Shown here: positions 17,179-25,762 of the stretch, piece after piece | How the letters are laid out: each line of letters starts with the position of its first letter | Position numbering within the stretch: position 1 is the stretch's first letter | DNA from: Pseudomonas putida | Lineage (GTDB): Bacteria; Pseudomonadota; Gammaproteobacteria; Pseudomonadales; Pseudomonadaceae | Length of the DNA stretch: 64,000 nt | Reading direction: 5' to 3' | Assembly (NCBI RefSeq): GCF_001976065.1 | Contig: NZ_MNAH01000015.1 | Coordinates: 22,182-86,181 of the forward strand | Program-made: the position numbers and the translations under genes | Notes under the pieces: generated by a model | Told to the model about the DNA's origin: nothing | What the model saw: the letters and a program-made list of their open reading frames with translations, nothing else | The model's database searches: none

Positions 17179-17976
17179 CTAACGCGCCGCCAACAACGAC
17201 TGGGCGCTGTGCGATGCCGATGACGGCTTCGGCACCACCCGCAACTCGATCGGCGTACCGAGCAAGGCCTGACAACGCCATCGCAACCAGCGCTGGCCGG
17301 CATCATTGTGCGCCGCCCCGGGCCAGACCATGGACAGGCTTTGCGTCGGCAGCGGCAATGGAACAGCTTCGGCCCTGATGCCTTGGGCCAACGCCATCGC
17401 TCTGGCGACATAGTCGGGGACGATAGCCAGCATTTCGCTCTGCGCCAGCAGTCTCGGCAACGCGCTGAACTGCGGTACCGCCAACACCACTTTGCGTCGC
17501 CGTCCCAACAGACTCAACGCCTGATCGGTCTCGTCAGTGGCATTGCCCATCGCTGACACCACGATATGCGGGCGTTTGCAGAACTCCTCCAGCGTCACTG
17601 GCTCCGCGCGGTTGTCGGCGCGCAGAAGCATCGGCCGGATCGTACGCAGGCACTTGCGCCGAGCACTCGCCGGCAGGTCGAGCGTGTGACTGATGCCAAG
17701 GGAGGAGACCAGGTGCATTCGGCCATTGTCGTGCAGCAACTCCAAGGGGCGGATCGCCCACCGGCTATCGAGCTCATCTTTCAATGAATACTCGTGAGCC
17801 AGGCGATCAAGGCTAGGGCGACCAGGCTGTTCAGCCGCAGTGGATGCCACGAGAACCGCAACAGTGCAATCACCTGCCGCACGTCTGCCCCGGCAGAGCA
17901 CGCGTTCCGCGTCGTCCCATAGAACCTGCATGCCTTCATTCATAGCTTTCGCAGCCGTTGGTAAACGTATGATCAT
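17179..17976 (-). pseudogene. LysR-family regulator remnant lacking the DNA-binding domain
   Basis: The C-terminal part reads clearly as a LysR effector domain (VTLEEFCKRPHIVVSAMGN, LLGRRRKVVLAVPQFSALPRLLAQSEMLAIVPDYVARAMA). There is no winged helix-turn-helix in this frame or just upstream, and the first 70 residues do not follow the family pattern (for example SRWAIRPLELLHDNGR where the domain normally starts). Interpreted as a decayed regulator, the first of several relics up to about 20.8 kb. Confidence 0.7.
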
Positions 17977-18721
17977 CAGGCCCCGTTACCCGCCTGCCAC
18001 TCGCCGCCACTGCCTAACGTAGCCGAGAGAAACGCGGAGAAGAAAATCGACTGAAAATCTTTGCAGTAAAACCGATGCGCGGCAATTAACCATAGGTGTT
18101 AGCGCAGGCGCGCAACGTAAAGCGTGGGGGGGATTCAATCAGCGGGCCGTCATCGTAAGGTGTAGAGGCAATCTGTAGAAAGCGGTTGCAAGCGCTTCAC
18201 ACAATCCTCCCCTGGCAGTGTTTTGGCGATCAGCGATTCACAGCAGGAGCACGCTGGTTATTTGCGCACACTTACCCGCCCATTTGCATTCGACTGCCAA
18301 TCATTTGCATCGGACTTGATCATCATGTTGCGTGGCCATGACCGGCAGAGAACAGCCAGAAGAGGACGCTCTCAGTGGAGAGCACTTTCGTTTTCGGCCC
18401 GATTTCAAAGCTCAATATCTAAGCGTTAGAATCAAATCACGGTCATTCAAACGTGTCTACGAAAACGGCTGCATTTCAGTGACTCATGGCCTGGCTGTTG
18501 GTACTCACAGATGGGCACCGCTGCCGCCATGCCTGTGAAGAATCATTCCCGAATACCTGGACATGACATCGTAAGCAGAAGACTGCTTTTGGTTCGCCTG
18601 TCGCGGAGGGCTGAAAACGACCCGAAGCGCACGGTCGCGGCAGCACAAAATTGATGGTAGGACGATAGGGCTCCCCAGTGAACCACGCACCATGCGATGG
18701 TCCACCAGAAAGCGAGAGGCG
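17977..18721. other. Gap without a recognisable gene
   Basis: About 745 bp between the LysR remnant and the DUF1254/DUF1214 relic. Only short, unconvincing frames occur on either strand (for example 18223-18429 plus, 18505-18705 minus), and base composition is more even than in the flanking catabolic genes. I see no RNA gene, mobile-element end or terminator in it; it looks like eroded sequence. Confidence 0.5.
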
Positions 18722-19066
18722 TCAGGTACTGATGACTTCTATTGGCGGGAATTTATAGCTGCCTTTCTGGACGTCTTTGCTCGGGCCGTACATGCGAAGG
18801 ATGATGTACGCGTCGTTTTCCAGGATTGGCAGGAAGTGAGGATTACTGACGTCGCCCTTGGCGGCCAGTTCGATGGTGTACATACCGTCGGCGTCAGGCT
18901 TTAGGGGGGCGATCGCCGCGACAATGGCGGTTCAATTCGTTATGGGCCATCAAGCGATTCTTGGAGGCATAGACGGTGAAAGACCAGAACTGGCTGACAT
19001 CCGGCGCCTTGAGATGGATTCGGTATTTCTTGCCGTTGGAGCCTTTGAGTGGCTTGCCATCAGAAC
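18722..19066 (-). pseudogene. DUF1254/DUF1214 protein, frameshifted C-terminal relic
   Basis: Read on the minus strand in two frames, this gives the C-terminal domain of the family. The first part, from about 19066 down, reads ESGSDGKPLKGSNGKKYRIH, then DVSQFWSFTVYASKNRLM and NELNRH. After a shift at a run of six G (18904-18909) it continues PDADGMYTIELAAKGD, FLPILENDAYIILRMYGP and KFPPIEV, ending in a stop at 18722-18724. A TAG precedes the first part and no N-terminal domain is found. Intact members are exported or periplasmic proteins of unclear function. Confidence 0.72.
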
Positions 19067-19133
19067 CGGATTCCTATACCAATTCGACAAGAATAGAATC
19101 GATCCAAAGCAGTCAATTTCTGTGGGGTGCAAT

Positions 19134-19454
19134 GTGAAACGAGACAACACGCTGATTTTTGGAGTTTTGTCGTGCATTGAATCCAGCCTGATATCCGTTG
19201 GGTCGTCATATTCGGAAATTACGCATCAGCTCGAACACGACTATGGCGTATCTGATGATAGTGAGCATCTTGGAGATTTCCAAAGAAGCTTGGAGTATCA
19301 GATGGAGATCCTCGAAGATGCTGGGTTTGTGAAGAAATACTCAGAACACTATGATACTCCGGAGAATATTTTTTATCGCTTGACGTGGGCTGGACACGAT
19401 TATCTCGATGACAGAAGAACGGCTGGTTGCTTAGTCACGCGGCTTGTCACTTAA
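19134..19454 (+). CDS. DUF2513 protein, possibly 3'-altered
   Basis: 106 residues from a GTG start with GGGGTG upstream. It opens (M)KRDNTLIFGVL and has the family segments LEYQMEILEDAGFVKK and FYRLTWAGHDYLDD. DUF2513 proteins are small and found mostly on mobile or phage-derived DNA; their role is unknown. The tail after DDRR (TAGCLVTRLVT) departs from the usual ending and may result from a rearrangement. Codon use is more AT-rich than in neighbouring operons, which fits horizontal origin. Confidence 0.68.
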   Translation: MKRDNTLIFGVLSCIESSLISVGSSYSEITHQLEHDYGVSDDSEHLGDFQRSLEYQMEILEDAGFVKKYSEHYDTPENIFYRLTWAGHDYLDDRRTAGCLVTRLVT

Positions 19455-19840
19455 AGACCCCGCCATCATGCAGATGAAAAGCTTAAGCGTATCTCGTCAG
19501 GACCAGATGTGACTTTGCTTCCCAGTGTGGGATATCAAGAAAGGCCAACGAGTACGAAACGTGGTTGACTTACTGAAGTCGTATCCGGGACGCGCGCCAT
19601 CGACAATAGCGTTATAACGATGCTCGCCTTCCATACTGGCAACCCCTGCAACAAATGATCTAGATTGCTCCCTGGGTCGTTGCACAGACCTGCCCCATTG
19701 TTTGCGTTCAACCTGACCAGTTCTTTGGGCCGACTCAACTAGCACGCTTCCTTTCGATCACCGGTAGAAGACGTCCCATAACAGCCATTCACTATGAGCT
19801 CTACAGATTCGGCGGTACTTCAACGTCCCAACCATGGATA
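19455..19840. other. Gap without a recognisable gene
   Basis: About 390 bp between the DUF2513 gene and the histidine-kinase relic. A minus-strand frame (19497-19745) is open but has no family resemblance I can recognise and no convincing start. I see no hairpin or repeat of note. Confidence 0.45.
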
Positions 19841-20503
19841 TTAGCGAATGGGCAAACTCACACGGAAAGTTGTGCCCTGCTCCAGTGTCGACTCGACCTC
19901 TATCTTTCCTCCATGGCCCTCGACAATCTGAGCCGCTATGAATAATCCCAGCCCGAGGCCAGACGATGTTCCTTGTTCTCCCTCGGAGTACTTGGAGAAA
20001 CGCCTGTTCGGATTAAAGAGAGAGGCGAGTGCGTTGGTAGGGATAAGCTCTCCGTAATTTTGCACGCAAAAGCAGGCGGTGGCGCCATCCCCGCTCAGGG
20101 TGACTTTAATTGGACTCTGCGCTTTGCCGTGCCGCACGGCGTTGCCAATGAGATTCGAGAAAGCCTGTGCCAAGCGTGATGGGTCGTACTGGCCGGTTAC
20201 CGTTCCCGAGTCGGTGAAAATAATTTGTGCTTTTGGGTGCGCGGTGGTGAGCTCATTAACGACTGAATGACAAACAGACGTCAGGTCAGTTTTTTCCGTT
20301 CGTACCGGGATTCCAGTACCCAGGTTGCAGCGTGCCAGGTCAAGCAGGTCATTCACCATCTGGTTGGCGCGTTGAGCGCTGGTAGTAATTTGTGCAATTA
20401 TTCTTTGCCCACGAGCGCCCAACTCTTCCTTTTGTCTCAGCAGATCGGCACCCAGCGTCACAGCAACCAATGGTGTGCGAAGGTTGTGTCCTAGCACTCC
20501 CAA
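19841..20503 (-). pseudogene. Sensor histidine kinase, catalytic part only
   Basis: About 220 residues with the complete transmitter: H-box GHNLRTPLVAV at the very start, N-box FSNLIGNAVRHGK, and G-box GLGLGLFIAAQIVEGHGG. No sensor, membrane or PAS region precedes the H-box. The sequence upstream instead belongs to a broken chemoreceptor. No in-frame ATG with a ribosome site is visible; only TTG/GTG codons are available. There is no response regulator nearby. Probably the surviving 3' half of a rearranged gene, though the kinase core itself looks intact. Confidence 0.75.
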
Positions 20504-20523
20504 GACTGTTTTTGCCCCATGGC

Positions 20524-20740
20524 CTACGAAACCCGGGGCGATTCAAAACAGCGCGATCGGCACTGGGCATGCAACGAAGCAATGATCCCGTGGATCTGCT
20601 GGGTTGATGACTGTGTACGCTGCGTCTGAGAGCGAACTCCGTCGGCAACCACGGCAAACCCTCGCCCCAGTTCCCCGCCCGCACCGCTACGATGGCGGCG
20701 TTGAGTTCCAGCAAGCTGGTCTGCTAGGCAACCCGATTGC
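20524..20740 (-). pseudogene. Methyl-accepting chemotaxis protein, signalling-tip fragment
   Basis: On the minus strand two frames together give the conserved receptor tip: QTSLLELNAAIVAVRAG in one frame, then ELGRGFAVVADGVRSQ, TQRTQSSTQQIHGIIASLH in another. The shift lies between RAG and ELGRG, and a TAG lies just upstream of QTS. The fragment abuts the truncated histidine kinase, so a deletion or recombination probably joined the two. Confidence 0.68.
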
Positions 20741-21027
20741 AGGGCGCCCACGCTTTTCTATTGATGTCGCTATAGAACGAAGCCACTTGCACCGTTCAAG
20801 GTCAGCCAGCAAGCGACCTTGGTGAGTCTGCTTTTTCTTGCAGCTCATATAAGCATCAAGTTTATATTTCAAAATCTTCCAAGGATCGCAAGTTTTTGGG
20901 AGCGAGAGTTTCGAGCCAGACTATAATAAAATGATTAAATGCGAACTGATAGGCGTGAGCACTCTTAGAAATTGGTGGTTAATACAATTTAACCTGTAAT
21001 GGCTCGGTGCAGTGATGAGGATTTAAT

Positions 21028-21486
21028 ATGAACAAATTATTGAAAGAACTGCACTCTTATCATCATGAAGTAGCTATCCAAATTACTCAGATCAAAGAAT
21101 TACTGGGGAGAATAAGGCATGGATCCGCGGGTGCCGATGACTGCAAGCTGTTGTTTAAGCAGTTGGACGCCTTGCATGGTGATGCAGAGCGACACCACCA
21201 TGAAAATGAAGAGCTTATTCGGCTGGCCTTGCTAGCAACTGAGGCACCGATCCACCAACGGGTCAAGGATATCGAGCGAGATCATCAAGCATTTGAGCGA
21301 ATTGCTGGACAGCTCAAAATATTGGAGGAATCGACCCAGGAGGCGAGAGTAATCGCCGACAATATCGATGACTTCATCAAGAAATACTACGACCATATGG
21401 ATGCAGAGGAGAATATTTTCTTTCCGGTGGCAGATAAGTGGTTGTCAGACACCCAGTGGCAGGAAATAAAGCGTGGGTGGCACTAA
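21028..21486 (+). CDS. Hemerythrin-domain protein
   Basis: 152-residue four-helix protein with the spaced His/Glu residues of a non-haem di-iron hemerythrin: HH at 12-13, HGDAERHHHENEE at 50-62, DH near 85-86, and HMDAEENIFFP at 123-133. Such proteins bind O2, NO or iron and act in sensing or in nitrosative/oxidative repair. GAGGA precedes the ATG. The gene and its upstream region (20880-21027) are clearly more AT-rich than the rest of the window, suggesting recent acquisition. No partner gene is adjacent. Confidence 0.85.
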   Translation: MNKLLKELHSYHHEVAIQITQIKELLGRIRHGSAGADDCKLLFKQLDALHGDAERHHHENEELIRLALLATEAPIHQRVKDIERDHQAFERIAGQLKILEESTQEARVIADNIDDFIKKYYDHMDAEENIFFPVADKWLSDTQWQEIKRGWH

Positions 21487-22020
21487 TCGAAATTTTAAAC
21501 ACGCCTATTCAAAATTAGGCACATATAGCCTGCAGGATTATTTATATATAGTTACAAATGAGATTGGTTGTGAGCCTTATACTCAGACAGTCACCAGACG
21601 TGAAATAAGCGTTGCGGCTAATCGTATTATTTCGATTATAAGTCCCTAGCCGCCTACGGCGAATGTGGCCAGGGGTTATTGATCGAACTGCGGGTGATGA
21701 TGCAAATTTTAGTGGCCATGCTTTTAGGCAGATGAGCTGCCCTTGGTTTAGTTGGCTGATCTGAGGGCGCATATGGCTCAACAGGTAGCGGCGGTCCGCC
21801 GGCAACTTGGTGGCGATTTCCGTCAGCCGTGACAGGCAGTGATGGGCCAGAATCTGCTTTTCAACGCGCCCCCCGCAGAAACACACTCAACGTATCTTGC
21901 TGCAAGCTGTGGATTCAACCGGCTGCCCGCTACACAACGGGTGGAACAGGGTCACTGGCAAACTCGCGAAGTGACCCTGTTCCCATGGGCGATACCGGTC
22001 AAGCGCAGCGCCTATGAGCC
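21487..22020. other. Gap without a recognisable gene; contains a perfect inverted repeat
   Basis: 534 bp. A minus-strand frame of 114 codons (21542-21886) has no family resemblance I know. At 21945-21981 an 11-bp perfect inverted repeat (aacagggtcac, 15-base loop, gtgaccctgtt) could form a hairpin, but with no T-tract. It may be a relic transposon end or a terminator for the convergent VOC gene. The left part is AT-rich like the hemerythrin gene; composition changes near 21650. Confidence 0.5.
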
Positions 22021-22404
22021 TTACGCTGCCTTGAAGCAGTACGCAGCCAGCTTGTTACCATCCAGGTCCCGCGCGTAAGCCGCATACGCATTGGGTGCCC
22101 AACCACGTGGACCTGGAGCGCCTTCGTCGGTGCCACCGCTGGCTAGGGCTGCCGCGTGGAAGGCATCGATAGCGGCGCGATCCGCTGCTTCAAAGCTGAC
22201 AGTGACACCATTGCCGACACTGGCAGGCGCGCCATTGGCGGGCCTGAGCACGAAAAACGACGGGGCGTTTTCACCCCAGATCGAGCCATTGTCGTTCAGA
22301 TCGGCGATGCGTTTCTGGCCGAGTGTGGCGAGCACGGTGTCGTAGAAACGGCGGGCCTGCTGCAGGTTGTTGGTACCAACGGTGACGTGGGTGAAGATGC
22401 TCAT
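22021..22404 (-). CDS. VOC/glyoxalase-family protein
   Basis: 127-residue vicinal-oxygen-chelate protein (starts MSIFTHVTVGTNNLQQARRFYD, ends DLDGNKLAAYCFKAA), a single betaalphabetabetabeta repeat pair typical of small glyoxalase/bleomycin-resistance-like proteins. AGAGAG precedes the ATG at 22404. It follows the formaldehyde dehydrogenase by 68 bp in the same direction. That suggests a detoxification link with carbonyl or glutathione chemistry, but the substrate is not evident. Confidence 0.85.
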   Translation of the reverse strand: MSIFTHVTVGTNNLQQARRFYDTVLATLGQKRIADLNDNGSIWGENAPSFFVLRPANGAPASVGNGVTVSFEAADRAAIDAFHAAALASGGTDEGAPGPRGWAPNAYAAYARDLDGNKLAAYCFKAA

Positions 22405-22472
22405 CTTGATGCTCTCTTTATACAAAACAGGATGTTTGGGGCCTGGGTGCGCTCGGCACCGGGGCGTTTGAA

Positions 22473-23591
22473 TCAGCGATCGAAATGGATGACGGTGCGA
22501 ATGCTCTTGCCTTCATGCATCAAGTCGAAGGCCTTGTTGATGTCCTCGAGCCCCATGGTGTGGGTGATGAAGGTGTCCAGCGGGATGTCACCGGCCTGGG
22601 CCTTTTCGACGTAAGTGGGCAGTTCGCTGCGGCCTTTTACGCCGCCAAATGCCGAGCCGCGCCAGACCCGGCCGGTCACCAGCTGGAAGGGTCGGGTACT
22701 GATTTCCTGGCCCGCGCCGGCAACGCCGATGATCACCGACTCGCCCCAGCCCTTGTGACAGCACTCCAGGGCCGCGCGCATCAGGTGGACGTTGCCAATG
22801 CATTCGAAGGAGTAATCCACGCCGCCCTCGGTCATTTCGACGATCACCTCCTGGATCGGCCTGTCGTGATCTCTGGGATTGATGAAATCGGTAGCGCCCA
22901 GTTGCCTGGCAATCTCGAACTTGCCCGGGTTGATATCGATGGCAATGATTCGCCCGGCCTTGGCCATGGTGGCGCCGATGATCGCGGCCAGGCCGATGCC
23001 GCCCAGGCCGAAGATCGCCACGCTGGCGCCCTCCTGCACCTTTGCCGTGTTGAGCACCGCACCGATGCCGGTGGTCACGCCGCAACCGAGCAGGCAGACC
23101 TTCTCCAGCGGCGCATCCTTGGGGATTTTGGCCAGGGAAATTTCCGGCAACACGGTGTATTCGGAAAAGGTCGAGGTACCCATGTAGTGGAACAGCGGCT
23201 GGCCGTTGTAGGAGAAGCGACTGCTGCCGTCCGGCATCTGGCCCCTGCCCTGGGTCGCGCGAATTTTCTGGCAGAGGTTGGTCTTGCCGGATGTGCAGAA
23301 TTTGCAGTCGCCGCATTCCGGGGTGTACAGCGGGATCACGTGATCGCCCACCGCCACCGAGGTCACGCCTTCGCCGATGGCCTCGACGATGCCGCCGCCT
23401 TCATGCCCGAGGACGACTGGAAAGAGGCCTTCCGGATCGGCGCCGGACAGGGTAAACGCATCGGTATGGCAGACGCCGGTGGCGATGATTCGCACCAGCA
23501 CCTCCCCGGCCTGCGGGGGTGCCACATCGATTTCGACGATTTGCAGAGGCTGGTTCGCCGCGAAGGCGACAGCGGCTCGTGATTTGATCAT
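22473..23591 (-). CDS. frmA: S-(hydroxymethyl)glutathione dehydrogenase / class III alcohol dehydrogenase
   Basis: 372-residue zinc alcohol dehydrogenase that oxidises the formaldehyde-glutathione adduct. Catalytic zinc ligands are C41 (GVCHTD) and the GHE segment near 62-64. The structural zinc cluster is CGDCKFCTSGKTNLC (93-107), and the NAD loop GLGGIG is at 195-200. The length and the IRATQGRGQMPDG segment match class III enzymes. Ribosome site AGGAAA. Next to a betaine-type binding protein and an Fe/2-oxoglutarate oxygenase, it plausibly removes formaldehyde made by demethylation. Confidence 0.93.
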   Translation of the reverse strand: MIKSRAAVAFAANQPLQIVEIDVAPPQAGEVLVRIIATGVCHTDAFTLSGADPEGLFPVVLGHEGGGIVEAIGEGVTSVAVGDHVIPLYTPECGDCKFCTSGKTNLCQKIRATQGRGQMPDGSSRFSYNGQPLFHYMGTSTFSEYTVLPEISLAKIPKDAPLEKVCLLGCGVTTGIGAVLNTAKVQEGASVAIFGLGGIGLAAIIGATMAKAGRIIAIDINPGKFEIARQLGATDFINPRDHDRPIQEVIVEMTEGGVDYSFECIGNVHLMRAALECCHKGWGESVIIGVAGAGQEISTRPFQLVTGRVWRGSAFGGVKGRSELPTYVEKAQAGDIPLDTFITHTMGLEDINKAFDLMHEGKSIRTVIHFDR

Positions 23592-23695
23592 GGTGTTTTT
23601 CCTGAGCGCACAGAGGCGTCGCCGCTGTGCAGAAACGGTAAAAATCAGTGGTAGAAGGTGTTACGAAGGTCGGGCATCCGTGCCCTTGAGACTGG

Positions 23696-24661
23696 TTAGA
23701 GCGCCGCCTCGATCTTTTTTGCCGCGGTTTCATCGACCCAGGCGTGCCAGACTTCCGGGTGCTCCTTGAGGAATATCCTTGCCAGCTTTGGCGATTCGAT
23801 GCGCTCCCTGGTCATCCGCGCCAGGTTCTGGTTCAACAGGTCGATGGGAATGTTGACCTTCTCCAGCACCGCGACCAGTTCGGGGGCCTGCTCATGGAAA
23901 GTCCTGGAGAGCCCGACCATGGTGACGACGTCTTTGTTGGCCCCGGTTTCTTCCAGCCTGATCGCATCGATCTGCCCCATCAGCGGCGTCGGTGACCAGT
24001 AGTAGAACAGTACCGGTTCACCACGTTTATAACTGGAGAGCACGGCGGCATCCAATGCCGCTCCCGTCCCTGGGCGGAAGTTGGTGAAGGTGTTTTCCAG
24101 CCCATAGGCTTTCAACATCTCGGTATTGTCCTGTTCACAGATCCAGCCCGCAGGACAGTTGTAGAAACGGCCTTTAGACGGCTCCTCCGGATCCTTGAAC
24201 ACCGCCGGGTATTTGCTCAAATCGGCGACTGTCTTGAGCTCAGGCGCCTGTGCCGGTCGATTGCGCTTGGTGTCGCCCTCCACGACATAACGCGGCACAT
24301 ACCAGCCCTGGGTTGCCCCGATGATCGGCGCGCCCACCCCGACGACCTTGCCGGCCGCCGCGGCCTTTTTCCAGACCTCGCTGCGCTCCATCCACTCCTC
24401 ACCAAACACCTGGATGTCGTTACCGGCCAACGCGGTCTCAAGAATGATGGTATTGCCCACCAGCTGATCCGTGGTACAGCCATACCCTTCCTTGAGCACC
24501 ACCATCATGATATCGGTCAGGAGCATCCCGCTCTCCCAGTTCAGGCCGGCAAACTTCACCGGTTTGCCCGAATCACACCAGCCCGAGGCCTGGCTTGAAG
24601 CACTGCCGACGAGCAAGCCAAGGGTGAGTAACGAGGCCAGCAAACTCTTCCTGTTTTTCAT
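23696..24661 (-). CDS. Periplasmic glycine betaine/quaternary-amine-type ABC substrate-binding protein (orphan)
   Basis: 321-residue exported protein with signal peptide MKNRKSLLASLLTLGLLVG, cleaved near ASSQASG. The mature domain (GWCDSGKPVKFAGLNWESG, then MMVVLKEGYGC, and YYWSPTPLMGQ) matches the OpuAC/ProX-like class that binds betaine, choline, carnitine or related compounds through aromatic boxes. Start at 24661; a longer N-terminus would precede the signal. No permease or ATPase is next to it, so it must share a transporter encoded elsewhere. Same strand as the oxygenase and formaldehyde dehydrogenase. Confidence 0.88.
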   Translation of the reverse strand: MKNRKSLLASLLTLGLLVGSASSQASGWCDSGKPVKFAGLNWESGMLLTDIMMVVLKEGYGCTTDQLVGNTIILETALAGNDIQVFGEEWMERSEVWKKAAAAGKVVGVGAPIIGATQGWYVPRYVVEGDTKRNRPAQAPELKTVADLSKYPAVFKDPEEPSKGRFYNCPAGWICEQDNTEMLKAYGLENTFTNFRPGTGAALDAAVLSSYKRGEPVLFYYWSPTPLMGQIDAIRLEETGANKDVVTMVGLSRTFHEQAPELVAVLEKVNIPIDLLNQNLARMTRERIESPKLARIFLKEHPEVWHAWVDETAAKKIEAAL

Positions 24662-24815
24662 GATCAGACGCTCCGAATCATTATTATTGGGGGCAGCGAA
24701 CTGTTGTGGGCGACACAGGAACAAACGGGCCCATGAGATTTAACATGGACGGGTGCGCGCGCAAACATGTGAAGCGAAGAAGTGAATCAGTAGCTTTTTT
24801 TGTTATGGGCGACAC

Positions 24816-25655
24816 TCAAGCCAATGGTTCAACGGTGGTACGTCCGTAGAACAACTGGCGTGCATAGGCACTGAATTCGACATTGGGTTGGTCCACATAC
24901 GCCAACACCGCGTTGAGCCTCAACCTGTCGCCCGCCACCGGCGTGACCCGGTGCAATGAATAGCGGCCACGGAACAGGGTCAGGGTGCCGGGCACCTGGG
25001 GCAGAACCTCTACCTGCTGTGTTTGCGGGTCATCGAGGAATTGCCGCACCGCCTCATGACAATCGTCGTGTTCATTGCGCAGCATGCGCACGTACTCGAA
25101 ATCCCCGCCCGCGTTCGCCGCCTGCAGGGACAGCGTGACGCTGAAGTCGGAACGGTCAAAATGCCACCCCAGTTCCTGCCCCGCCGTGAAGCCCTGAAGG
25201 TTGAGGGCGGCCAGTGGATCGGCATGGCGATAGAGCGTTTCCAGGTTCAACACATCCTGGATGAACGCCAGGACTTCGTCCGCTTCATAGATCGACCGGA
25301 TCGAATGGTCGAGCGGAATATCGGCGTAGGCTACGGTGTCTTTGGCCGTAGTCATCAAGCGGCGCAGCGGGTGTTGCGGATCGACGCTTTCGTCCTGGGG
25401 TTTGAAATAAACCGTGTGGTTCTCGCGAAAACGAAACATGCGCGAGTGCAGTGCAAGGGTCTGCTGCGCCATGGCGACAACCGATGGCTCGCGGACAAAA
25501 CCCGGGAAGATCGCCACGCCCTCTTCGCCGAGCAGCGACTGGCTTTGCGCGACCAGTGCCCGGTAAGCGGGACTGGTGCGATCGGTGATGGGGTAACGCT
25601 CGAGGTCGATGATATCGCCAAGGGTTTGTGCAGCAGTGGTGGGCAGGTTAGTCAT
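24816..25655 (-). CDS. HalD/BesD-like Fe(II)/2-oxoglutarate oxygenase (hydroxylase-type motif)
   Basis: 279-residue cupin-fold oxygenase. Iron ligands appear to be H165 and D167 (GWHFDRSDFSVTL) and H235 (YSLHRVTPV), with R244 placed to bind 2-oxoglutarate. Overall it resembles the amino-acid halogenase family HalD/BesD. True halogenases of that family replace the HxD carboxylate with glycine to open a chloride site, and here the aspartate is present, so hydroxylation or oxidative demethylation is expected. GGAGA precedes the ATG. Divergent from a LysR gene and followed by the binding protein and formaldehyde dehydrogenase. Confidence 0.82.
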   Translation of the reverse strand: MTNLPTTAAQTLGDIIDLERYPITDRTSPAYRALVAQSQSLLGEEGVAIFPGFVREPSVVAMAQQTLALHSRMFRFRENHTVYFKPQDESVDPQHPLRRLMTTAKDTVAYADIPLDHSIRSIYEADEVLAFIQDVLNLETLYRHADPLAALNLQGFTAGQELGWHFDRSDFSVTLSLQAANAGGDFEYVRMLRNEHDDCHEAVRQFLDDPQTQQVEVLPQVPGTLTLFRGRYSLHRVTPVAGDRLRLNAVLAYVDQPNVEFSAYARQLFYGRTTVEPLA

Positions 25656-25762
25656 TGTTGTGGTCTCCGGTGGCTCTGCTGGATTCAGATTGCATCGCCA
25701 CTAAAAACAAGTCACGCTCATAATTTTACGCAATTTTGTGAATTATTTTCAGGTCGCTCGCC

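Noticed and set aside
21945..21981. Insertion-sequence terminus
   Set aside because: The inverted repeat is perfect but isolated; no partner copy or transposase frame was found nearby, so it is reported only as a hairpin in a gap.
24816..25655. Amino-acid halogenase
   Set aside because: The family resemblance is there, but the HFD motif keeps the carboxylate ligand that true halogenases of this group lack.
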